A DNA stretch of 41,786 bases from positions 1 to 41,786 of the forward strand of contig JAHBYK010000014.1 of NCBI GenBank assembly GCA_019635965.1, given 5' to 3'. A program made the translations under genes and the position numbers. This document shows, piece after piece, positions 9,158 to 20,244 of the stretch. The DNA is from Parvibaculum sp. (GTDB taxonomy: Bacteria; Pseudomonadota; Alphaproteobacteria; Parvibaculales; Parvibaculaceae). The notes under the pieces are model-generated. The model made no database searches and was not told the origin of the DNA. It saw only the letters and a list, made by a program, of their open reading frames with translations. Position 1 is the first letter of the stretch; the number at the start of each line of letters is the position of its first letter.

Positions 9158-9954
9158 TGAGCGCGACACTGACGGATGAGAAACCGGCCAATGACGTTAC
9201 CGATGACGGCTTTCTCGGCGGCAGGCTGAAGATCCTGCAACCGGCAAAGGGCTATCGCGCGGGGCTCGACGCGGTGCTGCTCGCCGCCTCCATTCCCGCG
9301 CGCGAAGGAGAGCGCGTGCTGGAAGCGGGCGCGGGCGTCGGCGTTGCGAGCCTCTGCCTCGCCTCGCGCGTGAGCGGGCTCGATGTCGAAGGTATCGAGG
9401 TGCAGCCCGAGCTTGTGCGTCTCGCCGGCGAGAATATCGCGCGCAACGGCCTTGCCGGCCGCGTCTCCGTTACCGAAGGCGATATTGGCCTGCCGGTGCG
9501 CGATCTGGCGGCGGCGGGCTTTGCGCCCAACAGCTGGCATCACGTCTTTGCAAATCCGCCGTTTCACGATCCGGCGGCAAGCCCCGCCCCGCCCGATGCG
9601 AGCAAGGCCCAGTCACATCACCTGACGCTCGGTTCCGATCTCGACGACTGGGTACGCTTCTGCTGCGTGATGGCGCGGCCCAAGGGCACGGTGACATTCA
9701 TTCACCGCGCCGACGCGCTGGCGGCGCTGCTCGGCGTCATGTCGGGCCATCTCGGCGGTATCGAGGTCTTTCCGCTCTGGCCGGCGGCCGGCAAGCCGGC
9801 CTCGCGCGTGATCGTGCGCGGCCAGCGCGACTCGAAGGCACCGCTGACGCTCCGCCCCGGCCTTGTGCTGCATGGCACGGATGGCCGCTTCACGCCGCGC
9901 GCCGAAAGCCTGCTGCGGGAAGGCGCGGCGCTCCGTTTCGACCAGCCGGGCTGA
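9157..9954 (+). CDS. TrmN6/YfiC-like N6-adenine methyltransferase
   Basis: A 265-residue SAM-dependent methyltransferase. The SAM loop VLEAGAGVGVASLCLASR, an acidic strand end (VEGIEVQPELV) and the catalytic NPPF motif in HHVFANPPFHDP mark the N6-adenine/glutamine methylase class. The opening LGGRLKILQPAKGYRAGLDAVLLAA is typical of tRNA1(Val) adenine-37 N6-methyltransferase-like proteins. The substrate is inferred from that likeness and could be another RNA or a protein. It is translationally coupled to the DUF2007 gene and lies 54 bp before the S49 peptidase on the same strand. Confidence 0.85.
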   Translation: MSATLTDEKPANDVTDDGFLGGRLKILQPAKGYRAGLDAVLLAASIPAREGERVLEAGAGVGVASLCLASRVSGLDVEGIEVQPELVRLAGENIARNGLAGRVSVTEGDIGLPVRDLAAAGFAPNSWHHVFANPPFHDPAASPAPPDASKAQSHHLTLGSDLDDWVRFCCVMARPKGTVTFIHRADALAALLGVMSGHLGGIEVFPLWPAAGKPASRVIVRGQRDSKAPLTLRPGLVLHGTDGRFTPRAESLLREGAALRFDQPG

Positions 9955-10008
9955 GGGAGCGGGGCCCCGCGCTTGCTGCCTGCGCCGCGCCACCCTATCT
10001 ATGGTGAC

Positions 10009-10917
10009 ATGAGAAACCGTATTGCGCCTTTCCTTCCCGGCCCGCTGCGCCGCCGCGTGGCACCCGGCTGGTCTCCGAAACCCGTGGTTGCCGTGGTGCG
10101 GCTTGCCGGCATCATCGGCCCGTCGCAACCGTTGCGCGGCGGGCTCAATCTCGCCGCCGTCGCCCCCGCGCTCGAGGCCGCCTTTTCCATGCGCGGCGTG
10201 AAGGCGGTGGCGCTCGTCATCAATTCGCCGGGCGGATCGCCCGTCCAGTCCTCGCTGATCTACAAGCGCATCCGCGCGCTGGCGGAGGAAAAGGGTTTGC
10301 CCGTCTATGCCTTTGCGGAGGATGTGGCGGCTTCCGGCGGCTACATGATCGCCTGCGCGGCGGACGAGATTTACGCCGATCAAAGCTCGATCCTCGGCTC
10401 CATCGGCGTCGTCTCGGCAGGCTTCGGCTTTACCGGCCTGATCGAGAAGCTCGGTGTCGAGCGCCGGGTCCATACGGCTGGCGAGAGCAAGGCCATGCTC
10501 GATCCCTTCCAGCCGGAAAAGCCCGAAGAAGTGGCCCGCCTGAAGGCGCTCCAGTCCGACGTGCATGATTACTTCAAGAAACTCGTCTCCGAATCCCGCG
10601 GCGAGCGGCTGAAGAAGGACGATGCGGACATCTTCTCCGGCGCCTTCTGGGCGGGCGAGGGCGCGGTTGCCCGCGGCCTTGCCGACGGCATTGGCGATGT
10701 CCGGGGCAAGATGCGGGAGCTTTTCGGCAAGGACGTGCGGCTGAAACTCGTGACCTCGCGCGGGCCCTGGTGGCGGCCTTCGGCGGGCGGCGGCGTCGAT
10801 TCGAGCCGTGCGGAGGGGCTTTTTGCCCGTCTCGGGGCCGGTTTTGCGGCCGAACTCGGCGACGGGCTCATTGCCGCAGCCGAGAGGCGTTCCCTTTGGA
10901 GCCGTTTTGGCCTTTAA
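10009..10917 (+). CDS. S49-family peptidase (SppA/SohB-like), no membrane anchor
   Basis: A 302-residue serine peptidase of the signal-peptide-peptidase A family. The nucleophile is Ser109 in AASGGYMIACAADEI. The general base fits Lys161 in AGESK, 52 residues later, the same spacing as the Ser147/Lys199 dyad of Bacillus SppA. INSPGGSPVQ and GSIGVVS are also family marks. The N-terminus (MRNRIAPFLPGPLRRR) is basic and proline-rich with no clear membrane segment, unlike many SppA proteins, so it may be cytoplasmic or peripheral. The ATG at 10009 is preferred over a TTG at 9973. It probably degrades cleaved signal peptides or similar membrane-derived peptides. Confidence 0.9.
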   Translation: MRNRIAPFLPGPLRRRVAPGWSPKPVVAVVRLAGIIGPSQPLRGGLNLAAVAPALEAAFSMRGVKAVALVINSPGGSPVQSSLIYKRIRALAEEKGLPVYAFAEDVAASGGYMIACAADEIYADQSSILGSIGVVSAGFGFTGLIEKLGVERRVHTAGESKAMLDPFQPEKPEEVARLKALQSDVHDYFKKLVSESRGERLKKDDADIFSGAFWAGEGAVARGLADGIGDVRGKMRELFGKDVRLKLVTSRGPWWRPSAGGGVDSSRAEGLFARLGAGFAAELGDGLIAAAERRSLWSRFGL

Positions 10918-10974
10918 TGGCCAATGCAGGCCGGTTCAGTTTCCGCCGGTCCGCCAGTTTGAGAGGACGATGAC

Positions 10975-11172
10975 ATGACGAAGATCGTCTTTGCCGCCAT
11001 TTTCCTGGTGGCATTCTACGCCGCCTATCAGGCGATCCAGCGCGCCGCGATGCGCCAGCGCGAGGCCTTTGCCCGCGCCCGCCCGCAGAGCCGCATGGAA
11101 CCGCGCGATCTCGGCACGCTGCGCGATGGCGGCGACGGCATCTATGTGCCGGAGCACAGCCGCCGCGACTGA
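10975..11172 (+). CDS. small single-helix membrane protein
   Basis: A 65-residue protein with one N-terminal membrane segment (IVFAAIFLVAFYAAYQAI, about residues 4-21) followed by a basic, Arg-rich tail ending GIYVPEHSRRD. A ribosome site (gagagga) precedes the ATG. It begins 57 bp after the S49 peptidase on the same strand and ends well before glyQ. I do not recognise a named family. Its placement beside a membrane-related peptidase hints at a shared role, but that is only positional. Confidence 0.7.
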   Translation: MTKIVFAAIFLVAFYAAYQAIQRAAMRQREAFARARPQSRMEPRDLGTLRDGGDGIYVPEHSRRD

Positions 11173-11243
11173 GCGGGCAGCGCCCTGAGCGCGTCCGGCG
11201 GGCAGACCCCGCACGGGCGCAAATCCCTTTTCCTGCCATGAAC

Positions 11244-11272
11244 TTGACCCTGTCCGGGGCGGCGGCTAGTTT
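11244..11272 (+). promoter_or_regulatory. candidate promoter of glyQS
   Basis: TTGACC (11244-11249) and TAGTTT (11267-11272, within GCTAGTTT) are 17 bp apart and resemble the alphaproteobacterial housekeeping promoter. The leader before the glyQ ATG at 11345 would be about 66 nt. Confidence 0.45.
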
Positions 11273-11344
11273 GCGCCCGCCCGAGGCAGCGCGTTCGCGG
11301 GCCTTGATTCCGCTGGCCGATCTCGCTTGAAAGCGCCTCCCGAC

Positions 11345-12229
11345 ATGACGGCGAAGCCCGATAATTCTTTCCAGTCGCTGATCCTGAAATTGCAGTCCTT
11401 CTGGGCCGCGCAGGGCTGCGTCATTCTTCAGCCCTACGACATGGCGATGGGCGCGGGCACCTTCCACCCGGCGACGACGCTGCGCGCGCTGGGGCCGAAG
11501 CCCTGGAAGGCGGCCTATGTGCAGCCCTCGCGCCGCCCGACCGACGGACGCTATGGCGAGAACCCGAACCGCTTTCAGCATTACTATCAGTTTCAGGTGA
11601 TCCTGAAGCCGAGCCCCGCGAACCTTCAGGAGCTTTATCTCGAAAGCCTGAAGGTGCTCGGCATCGATGCCGCCAACCACGACATCCGCTTCGTCGAGGA
11701 CGACTGGGAAAGTCCGACGCTGGGCGCCTGGGGCCTTGGCTGGGAAGTCTGGTGCGACGGCATGGAAGTCTCGCAGTTCACCTACTTTCAGCAGGTGGGC
11801 GGCATCGACTGCAACCCCGTCTCGGGCGAGCTCACCTACGGCCTCGAGCGCCTTGCCATGTATATCCAGGGCATCGACAACGGCTATGAACTCGATTTCA
11901 ACGGCGCCACCGGCGATGACCGTGTGACCTATGGCGATGTCTTCCATCAGGCCGAAGTCGAATTCTCCGCACATAATTTCGAGCACGCGAACACGGAAAT
12001 GCTGTTCCGCCATTTCGAGGATGCGGAGAAAGAGTGTGCCTCGCTGCTCGAAAAGGGGCTGGCGCTGCCGGCCTATGACCAGGTCATCAAGGCCTCTCAC
12101 AATTTCAACCTGCTCGATGCGCGCGGTGTGATCTCCGTCACCGAACGTCAGGCCTATATCGGCCGCGTCCGCGCGCTCGCCAAAGGCTGTGCCGAAGCCT
12201 GGGTGAAGTCGCAGGAGGCGCGCGCATGA
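11345..12229 (+). CDS. glyQ: glycyl-tRNA synthetase alpha subunit
   Basis: A 294-residue catalytic alpha subunit of the alpha2beta2 bacterial GlyRS, which makes glycyl-adenylate and charges tRNA(Gly). Nearly invariant family segments are visible: [67 protein letters not shown] and [14 protein letters not shown]. The ATG at 11345 ([10 protein letters not shown]) is chosen over a TTG six codons upstream because it gives the usual family N-terminus. Its end overlaps glyS by 4 bp (ATGA), so the two subunits are translationally coupled. Confidence 0.97.
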   Translation: MTAKPDNSFQSLILKLQSFWAAQGCVILQPYDMAMGAGTFHPATTLRALGPKPWKAAYVQPSRRPTDGRYGENPNRFQHYYQFQVILKPSPANLQELYLESLKVLGIDAANHDIRFVEDDWESPTLGAWGLGWEVWCDGMEVSQFTYFQQVGGIDCNPVSGELTYGLERLAMYIQGIDNGYELDFNGATGDDRVTYGDVFHQAEVEFSAHNFEHANTEMLFRHFEDAEKECASLLEKGLALPAYDQVIKASHNFNLLDARGVISVTERQAYIGRVRALAKGCAEAWVKSQEARA

Positions 12230-14385
12230 GCGAACTTCTGCTCGAACTCTTTTCCGAGGAAATTCCCGCGCGGATGCAGAAGCGCGCGGGCGAGGATCTC
12301 GTGCGCCTCGTAAGCGATGCGCTGAAGGAAGCAGGCGTCGAGGGAAAGAACGCGCGCGCCTATGCGACGCCGCGCCGGCTTACCCTCGTCGTCGAGGGCC
12401 TGCCCGAGCGCACGCCCGATGTGAAGGAAGAACGCAAGGGCCCCAAGGTCGGCGCGCCGCAACAGGCGATCGACGGCTTCCTGCGCGCGGCGGGCCTCGC
12501 CTCCATTGACGAAGCGAAGGTGCAGGAAGACAAGAAGGGCGCCTTCTATCTCGCGGTGACGGAGAGACAGGGCCGGGCGACGGCGGAGCTGATCGCCGAG
12601 ATCGTGCCCGGCGTGATCCGCGCCTTTCCCTGGCCGAAATCGATGCGCTGGGGCAGCGGCACGCTGCGCTGGGTACGCCCGCTTCACTCGATCCTCTGCC
12701 TGCTCGGCGGCAAGGTGGTGCCCTTCGAGGTGGATGGCATCAAATCGGGCGACACGACACGCGGCCACCGCTTCATGGCACCGGGCGCTTTCGCGGTGAA
12801 AGACTTTGCCGATTACGAGATGAAGCTGACGGAAGCGAAGGTCGTGCTCGACGCCGGCAAGCGCGCGCATTTCATCCATGCGGGCGCGAAGGCGCTGGCG
12901 GAAGCCGAAGGCCTGACGCTCGTCGAGGACGAGGCGTTGCTTCACGAAGTGGCGGGGCTTGTCGAATGGCCGGTGCCGCTGATCGGCCGCATCGACGATG
13001 AATTCATGTCCGTGCCGCAGGAAGTGCTGACCAGCACGATGCGCGCCAATCAGAAATATTTCGCGCTGCACGACGCGGGAGGCAAGCTCGCCCCGCGTTT
13101 TATCGTGGTGGCGAATCTCGAAGCGGAAGATGGCGGCAAGGCCATCGTGAACGGCAATGAGCGCGTGCTGCGCGCCCGCTTCGCCGATGCGCGCTTCCTG
13201 TGGGATCAGGACCGCAAGCAGACACTGACGAGCCGCTTGCCGAAACTTAATGAAGTCATCTACCACGCAAAGCTTGGAAACCTGCACGACCGTGCGATTC
13301 ACTTAGGCAGACGGGCGCAAGCCCTTGCCGCGTATGTGCCAAGCATTGATCCCGATAGAGCGAGAATAGCAGCTACCCTTTCTAAGGCAGATCTAGTCTC
13401 GCAGATGGTCTATGAGTTTCCCGAGTTGCAGGGCCTTATGGGCGCTTACTATGCAAGGAATGATCGTCTGGGCGAAGACATAGCTTGCGCCATCGCAGAG
13501 CATTACTCGCCACTCGGCCCTTCTGACAATGTCCCATCCTCGCCGCTAGGCAAGATCGTCGCGTTGGTGGACAAGCTCAATGCTTTGGCGGGATTCTGGT
13601 ATATCGAAGAACTGCCCACGGGCTCAAAGGACCCGTTTGCGCTTCGTCGGTCGGCGCTCGGTGTGATTCGAATTGTTCTCGAGGGTTCTCTGAGAATACC
13701 GCTGCGCAAATACTTGAAAGACGAAATTTCAAGCTTGCAGATTCTTGGGGTTGGACTGGACAGCTGGGTTGCAAAAGCGAAGCTCACCGCCGCGCAAAAG
13801 TTTGACCGAGCCTCGGTGGAATCTGATCCCGCAGACATAGACGTTTTTGGGTTTATTGCCGATGACCTCCTCTCCTTCTTCGCCGACCGTCTGAAAGTCT
13901 ATCTGCGCGATCGCGGCGCGCGGCATGATCTCGTCGATGCCGTGTTCGCGCTGGAAGGTCAGGACGATCTCGTGCTGATCGTGAAGCGCGTGGAGGCTCT
14001 GTCGGAATTCCTCAGCACCGAAGACGGCGCGAACCTGCTGGCCGGCTACAAGCGTGCGACCAATATCCTTCGGATCGAGGAGAAGAAGGACGGTGCGAGC
14101 TATGACGCTGCGCCGGATGCCGCGCTTTTCGCGCAGGACGAGGAAAAGGCACTTGCTGCCGCCATCGCCGCCGCGACGGGCCGCGCGAAGGAAGCCGTGG
14201 CACAGGAAGATTTCGCCGCCGCCATGTCGGCGCTCGCCACGCTGCGCGCGCCGGTCGATGCCTTTTTCGACAAGGTGACGGTCAATGCCGACGATGCGAA
14301 GGTTCGCGCGAACCGCCTGAAGCTGCTCGCGCAGATCCGCGCCGCGCTTCACGAGGTCGCCGATTTTTCGAAGGTCGAGGGGTAG
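12226..14385 (+). CDS. glyS: glycyl-tRNA synthetase beta subunit
   Basis: A 719-residue beta subunit of tetrameric GlyRS, needed for tRNA binding. The N-terminus [15 protein letters not shown] is diagnostic. Other family segments are [48 protein letters not shown], an HD-like region around [17 protein letters not shown], and [16 protein letters not shown]. The frame is intact and of normal length. The middle of the gene (about residues 338-547) has much lower GC and different codon choice from both ends, as if replaced by a homologous segment from another lineage; this is listed separately. Confidence 0.96.
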   Translation: MSELLLELFSEEIPARMQKRAGEDLVRLVSDALKEAGVEGKNARAYATPRRLTLVVEGLPERTPDVKEERKGPKVGAPQQAIDGFLRAAGLASIDEAKVQEDKKGAFYLAVTERQGRATAELIAEIVPGVIRAFPWPKSMRWGSGTLRWVRPLHSILCLLGGKVVPFEVDGIKSGDTTRGHRFMAPGAFAVKDFADYEMKLTEAKVVLDAGKRAHFIHAGAKALAEAEGLTLVEDEALLHEVAGLVEWPVPLIGRIDDEFMSVPQEVLTSTMRANQKYFALHDAGGKLAPRFIVVANLEAEDGGKAIVNGNERVLRARFADARFLWDQDRKQTLTSRLPKLNEVIYHAKLGNLHDRAIHLGRRAQALAAYVPSIDPDRARIAATLSKADLVSQMVYEFPELQGLMGAYYARNDRLGEDIACAIAEHYSPLGPSDNVPSSPLGKIVALVDKLNALAGFWYIEELPTGSKDPFALRRSALGVIRIVLEGSLRIPLRKYLKDEISSLQILGVGLDSWVAKAKLTAAQKFDRASVESDPADIDVFGFIADDLLSFFADRLKVYLRDRGARHDLVDAVFALEGQDDLVLIVKRVEALSEFLSTEDGANLLAGYKRATNILRIEEKKDGASYDAAPDAALFAQDEEKALAAAIAAATGRAKEAVAQEDFAAAMSALATLRAPVDAFFDKVTVNADDAKVRANRLKLLAQIRAALHEVADFSKVEG
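13240..13865 (+). other. atypical-composition segment inside glyS (putative recombination tract)
   Basis: Counting bases 13261-13860 gives 323 G+C in 600 (about 54%), against about 70% in sampled lines of the flanking glyS sequence. Codons rare elsewhere in the window (TTA, CTT, ATA, AGA, TCT) cluster here; RIAATL, for example, is aga-ata-gca-gct-acc-ctt. The protein motifs stay canonical across both edges. Edges are estimated by eye and may be off by tens of bases. Confidence 0.7.
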
Positions 14386-14410
14386 AATCCCGGCCTAAAA
14401 TAAACTCGTC

Positions 14411-14506
14411 ATTGCCGGGCGCTCCTTTGAGCTTTAAGGAGGCCGGCAATCCTGAGCGACAAGGCTCTGTGCGAGCGGCCCCTGGATGCCCGGATCAAGT
14501 CCGGGC
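14411..14506. repeat. pair of extragenic palindromes (REP-like) between glyS and ppdK
   Basis: First hairpin: attgccgg (14411-14418) pairs with ccggcaat (14443-14450), with inner arms ctcctt and aaggag. Second hairpin: gcccgga (14488-14494) pairs with tccgggc (14500-14506) around tcaag. The text around it (cctggatgcccggatcaag) resembles dispersed palindromic repeats common in alphaproteobacterial genomes. No T-run follows either hairpin, so neither is a clear Rho-independent terminator, though they may stabilise the glyS 3' end. Confidence 0.55.
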
Positions 14507-14554
14507 TGACGTTTGAGTGTGTAGCGCAGAAAGCCCAAACCAAAGGCAAGTGCG

Positions 14555-17254
<2,700 letters not shown>

Positions 17255-17712
17255 TGCGCTGCACAATCATCTGGACACGGATGGTCCCGTTTCGGGATGA
17301 TGTGTGTACGGATGATTAAGGAATTGGGCAAAATTGAGTCTAATTCGTTAACGCCTTGAGTCGTTGTAAAATGCATATTTGACGCATATTACGCTGCGTC
17401 ACATGCGTTGCATTTTTGCTGCGATGCGATTTGTCGCACCTTGAAAAGTGTTTCATTTCAACTACATAAGCGTTGTCATTCACTGAGCCGCAATTATGAC
17501 ATTGTTGCGCCCAATTCGCCGTGTTACCTCCCGGCCTGATTAATGAGTGATGTTTGCCCAGGTGTCGAAGCGGCATCGGGCTCTGGCACGTTTATAGCGG
17601 TGCTGTCCGACAGGCTTGAAAGCGGTTCCCGAAAGGGGCCGGACCGGAAACCCCGGAGAGGGTCGGTCCTCGGGTCTGCAAGAACAACAAAGCAGAGACG
17701 GTTTAGAGAACG
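17255..17712. other. gene-free, AT-rich intergenic region
   Basis: 458 bp without a credible gene. Bases 17281-17520 are about 43% G+C (104 of 240), far below the neighbours. The region holds an inverted repeat (17380-17401), a TTAAC half-site near 17347 and a G/C-rich stretch at 17620-17680 just before the hydrolase gene. It probably carries the regulatory region of the SleB-like gene; a small RNA cannot be excluded. A short hairpin (tcccg/cggga, 17285-17297) follows ppdK but lacks a T-run. Confidence 0.6.
17380..17401. promoter_or_regulatory. 7-8-7 inverted repeat, possible operator
   Basis: TGACGCA (17380-17386) and TGCGTCA (17395-17401) form perfect 7-bp arms around an 8-bp spacer. GCATATT also occurs twice at 11-bp spacing (17373-17379 and 17384-17390), about one helical turn. 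The binding factor is unknown. Confidence 0.4.
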
Positions 17713-18447
17713 ATGCGTAGATTGTTTCAATGGCTCGACCTGGGCCACCATGTCTCCGGCGCTGCGCAGATGGCTGCGGCAGTCCTTTGCCTTGGTTTCG
17801 TGTCGTTCAATGTCGTCTCGGCCATGACGACGCCCGATCCCGTCGTTGCCGTCCGTTCCTCCGATCTCCCGATGACCGCCGCAGCGCCCTCGCATGGCCG
17901 CGATCTCGCCGGTGCCTTCGCGGGCGACAGCTCCTTCCTCAATGCCCAGCTCGAAAATGCGAGTATCATCCTGCCGGCACCCGGGTCGCCGATGGATGTC
18001 GATACGCCGCTGGTCCGCCTGCGCGCGCAGCTCATCGAAGCGGAGCGCCGCTGCCTCGCGGCGGGCATCTATTTTGAGGCGCGCGGCGAATCCGTCGAGG
18101 GTCAGCTCGCCGTTGCCCGCGTCATTCTCAATCGCGTGAGCGCGCCGAACTATCCCGACAGCATATGCGGCGTGGTCTATCAGGGCGCGAGCCGCAAGAC
18201 AGGCTGCCAGTTCTCGTTCACCTGCGACGGTGCGCTCAGCAAGCGGCCGAATGAGCGCCGCGCCTGGGCGAAAGCCCGCCGCACTGCGGAATATGTGACG
18301 CTCGGCCGTGTCGATGTGCAGGAGCTTGCGCCCGCGATGTATTACCATGCCGATTATGTGCAGCCCTATTGGGCGTCGAGCATGGTGGAAGTGGCGAAGA
18401 TCGGCCGCCACATCTTCTATCGTCCGGCGCGCGAAGGCCGCTCGTAA
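17713..18447 (+). CDS. SleB-like cell wall hydrolase (Hydrolase_2)
   Basis: A 244-residue protein with an N-terminal membrane anchor or uncleaved signal (about residues 17-36, AAAVLCLGFVSFNVVSA) and a C-terminal Hydrolase_2 domain as in the spore-cortex lytic enzyme SleB. The catalytic Glu fits E122 in AAGIYFEARGES. Following segments EGQLAVARVILNRV, YPDSICGVVYQG, CQFSFTCDG and MYYHADYV are typical. A linker of about 70 residues joins anchor and domain. The likely role is peptidoglycan lytic transglycosylation in the periplasm of a non-sporulating bacterium. The gene stands alone after a long AT-rich upstream region and converges with the SDR gene. Confidence 0.9.
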   Translation: MRRLFQWLDLGHHVSGAAQMAAAVLCLGFVSFNVVSAMTTPDPVVAVRSSDLPMTAAAPSHGRDLAGAFAGDSSFLNAQLENASIILPAPGSPMDVDTPLVRLRAQLIEAERRCLAAGIYFEARGESVEGQLAVARVILNRVSAPNYPDSICGVVYQGASRKTGCQFSFTCDGALSKRPNERRAWAKARRTAEYVTLGRVDVQELAPAMYYHADYVQPYWASSMVEVAKIGRHIFYRPAREGRS

Positions 18448-18479
18448 GCGGCCTCCGCCTTATTGCTGCGTGAAGGGGA

Positions 18480-19304
18480 TCAGCCCTTCTTCGCCTGTTC
18501 TTCCATCATCTTGAGCATCGGCGCGATGGGTCCCGTCGTCGCGATCTGCTCGCGGACCATTTCCGGCGCATTGCCGGCGGCCTTGTCGAGCTCGACGAGT
18601 TCCGGCGGCACATACCAGTGCAGCTTGTCGGAGCCATAGGCTTCCCAGACGACCTTTGCCACCTCGACCGGCGGAATGGCGCGGAACATGCCTTCCTTCG
18701 GCGCATTGGCAACGGCGCCCGCTGGCAGGATCGGTGTGTCGATCAGCCCCGGCAGCACGTCGGCCGCACGCACGCCGATCAGACGGAATTCGATCGACAG
18801 GGCTTCGGTAAGCCCCTTCACGGCATGTTTCGTCGCCGAATAGACGGCGATGCCCGGCATGCCATAGGTCGCCGAGGATGAGGACGTGGTGAAGCAGAGC
18901 GAATTGGCGGTCGCCTTCAGAAGCGGCAGCGCGGCGTGGATACCGTTCAGCACACCGATGAAGTTCACCTGCACGACGCGCAGATTGTCCTCGAAATTCA
19001 TATCGGCAAAAAGGCCGCCCGCGCCGATGCCGGCATTGTTGAAGAGAATGTCCATCTTGCCGCCGGTCGCCTCGCCGAAATCGGCGACGGCCGCGTCATA
19101 GGCTTCCTTGTCGGTCACATCGAGCTTGCGGACGATGCAGTTGTCCGGCCCAAGTTCCTTTTCGAGCGCGACGAGACCAACGCCATTCACGTCATAGCCG
19201 CCGACGAACCAGCCCTTGCCGGCAAAGAGCCGCGCCGTCTCGAGCCCCATGCCCGACGCCGCGCCTGTGATGAAGATGGACTTCCGTCCGTTAGCCTGTC
19301 CCAT
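18480..19304 (-). CDS. short-chain dehydrogenase/reductase
   Basis: A 274-residue classical SDR. The cofactor motif is TGAASGMG (TGxxxGxG), the NNAG motif is present (FNNAGIGAGG), and the catalytic Tyr/Lys are in YSATK, preceded by a serine-rich strand (TTSSSSATYG). An aspartate at the end of strand 2 (GGYDVNG) suggests NAD(H) preference. A good ribosome site (gggagg) precedes the ATG. The substrate cannot be told; related proteins act on lipid-like or hydroxyacyl substrates. A short palindrome lies just upstream. It is not clearly part of the nad operon, being 76 bp downstream of nadC on the same strand. Confidence 0.9.
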   Translation of the reverse strand: MGQANGRKSIFITGAASGMGLETARLFAGKGWFVGGYDVNGVGLVALEKELGPDNCIVRKLDVTDKEAYDAAVADFGEATGGKMDILFNNAGIGAGGLFADMNFEDNLRVVQVNFIGVLNGIHAALPLLKATANSLCFTTSSSSATYGMPGIAVYSATKHAVKGLTEALSIEFRLIGVRAADVLPGLIDTPILPAGAVANAPKEGMFRAIPPVEVAKVVWEAYGSDKLHWYVPPELVELDKAAGNAPEMVREQIATTGPIAPMLKMMEEQAKKG

Positions 19305-19335
19305 GAGGTGCCTCCCGGTTTCTGTTCTGATTTTG

Positions 19336-19349
19336 TGGACCGTAGTCCA
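19336..19349. promoter_or_regulatory. short palindrome upstream of the SDR gene
   Basis: TGGAC (19336-19340) and GTCCA (19345-19349) flank CGTA, 31 bp before the SDR start codon. Its size and position resemble a TetR-type operator, but no regulator gene is adjacent. Confidence 0.3.
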
Positions 19350-19380
19350 GTTTTAGCTGCCGGGAAAGCGGGAAGCGCGG

Positions 19381-20244
19381 TCAGGAGGCGGTCAGGCTGT
19401 CGAAGTCGAGGCCGATATCGAGGCAGGGCGCCGAATGGGTGATCCAGCCGCAGGAAATGAGATCGACGCCCGAGGCGGCGATGGCCGGTGCCGTTGCCGC
19501 GGTGATGCGGCCGGAAGCCTCGGCAATGGCGCGGCCGCCAATGCGGCGCACGGCTTCGGCAAGCTGCTCCGGCGTCATGTTGTCGAGCAGCACGGCATCG
19601 ACGCCCGCCGCCAGCGCCTCGTCGAGCTGATCGAGCGTATCGACCTCTACCTCGATCTTGACCATATGGCCGCTTGCGGCCTTGGCGCGGGCGATGGCGG
19701 CGCTGATGCCGCCCGAGACGGCGATATGGTTGTCCTTGATGAGCACGGCATCATCGAGGCCGAAACGGTGGTTCATGCCGCCGCCAGCCTTGACCGCGTA
19801 TTTCTCGAAGATGCGCAAGCCTGGCGTCGTCTTGCGCGTGCAGCAGACATGGGCCTTCGTGCCTTCGATGGCGCGCGCGATCTCCCGCGTTGCCGTCGCA
19901 ATGCCCGACATGTGCCCGAGGAAATTGAGCGCCACGCGCTCGGCGGTGAGAATGCCGCGCGCCGGGCCTTCGATGGCGGCAATCGTGTCGCCCGGGTCCA
20001 CATCCGAGCCGTCGCCTTTCACCACCGCAACCTTGAGCGAGGGATCGACGAGGCGGAATGCCATGCGCGCGCAGTCGAGGCCTGCAATGCGGCCCGATTG
20101 ACGCGCATTGAGAAGGACGCGCGCCTTCGCTTCGGCGGGCACCGTTGCCTGCGTGGTGATGTCGCCCGCACGGCCAAGATCCTCGAGCAATGCGGTGCGC
20201 ACTGCGGGCTCGATCATCAGCGGCGGGAGAGGCGTCAACGTCAT
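19381..20244 (-). CDS. nadC: nicotinate-nucleotide pyrophosphorylase (carboxylating)
   Basis: A 287-residue quinolinate phosphoribosyltransferase, third step of de novo NAD synthesis: quinolinate plus PRPP gives nicotinate mononucleotide, CO2 and PPi. Family marks are [58 protein letters not shown] (the basic quinolinate/PRPP site), LIKDNHI and, near the end, EASGRIT and [14 protein letters not shown]. The start overlaps the nadB stop by 4 bp (ATGA). It is the last gene of the nadABC operon. Confidence 0.97.
   Translation of the reverse strand: MTLTPLPPLMIEPAVRTALLEDLGRAGDITTQATVPAEAKARVLLNARQSGRIAGLDCARMAFRLVDPSLKVAVVKGDGSDVDPGDTIAAIEGPARGILTAERVALNFLGHMSGIATATREIARAIEGTKAHVCCTRKTTPGLRIFEKYAVKAGGGMNHRFGLDDAVLIKDNHIAVSGGISAAIARAKAASGHMVKIEVEVDTLDQLDEALAAGVDAVLLDNMTPEQLAEAVRRIGGRAIAEASGRITAATAPAIAASGVDLISCGWITHSAPCLDIGLDFDSLTAS

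Noticed and set aside
13240..13865. Frameshift or pseudogene in glyS
   Set aside because: The frame is continuous for 719 codons and conserved motifs continue through both edges of the odd segment, so the gene should be functional.
17340..17576. A 78-codon minus-strand frame in the AT-rich gap
   Set aside because: Composition is unlike the coding DNA here, there is no ribosome site and no recognisable motif, and it overlaps the likely control region of the hydrolase gene.
17620..17680. G/C-rich stretch before the SleB-like gene as a riboswitch
   Set aside because: Possible pairing (ggaccg with cggtcc) is short and I recognise no known riboswitch core.
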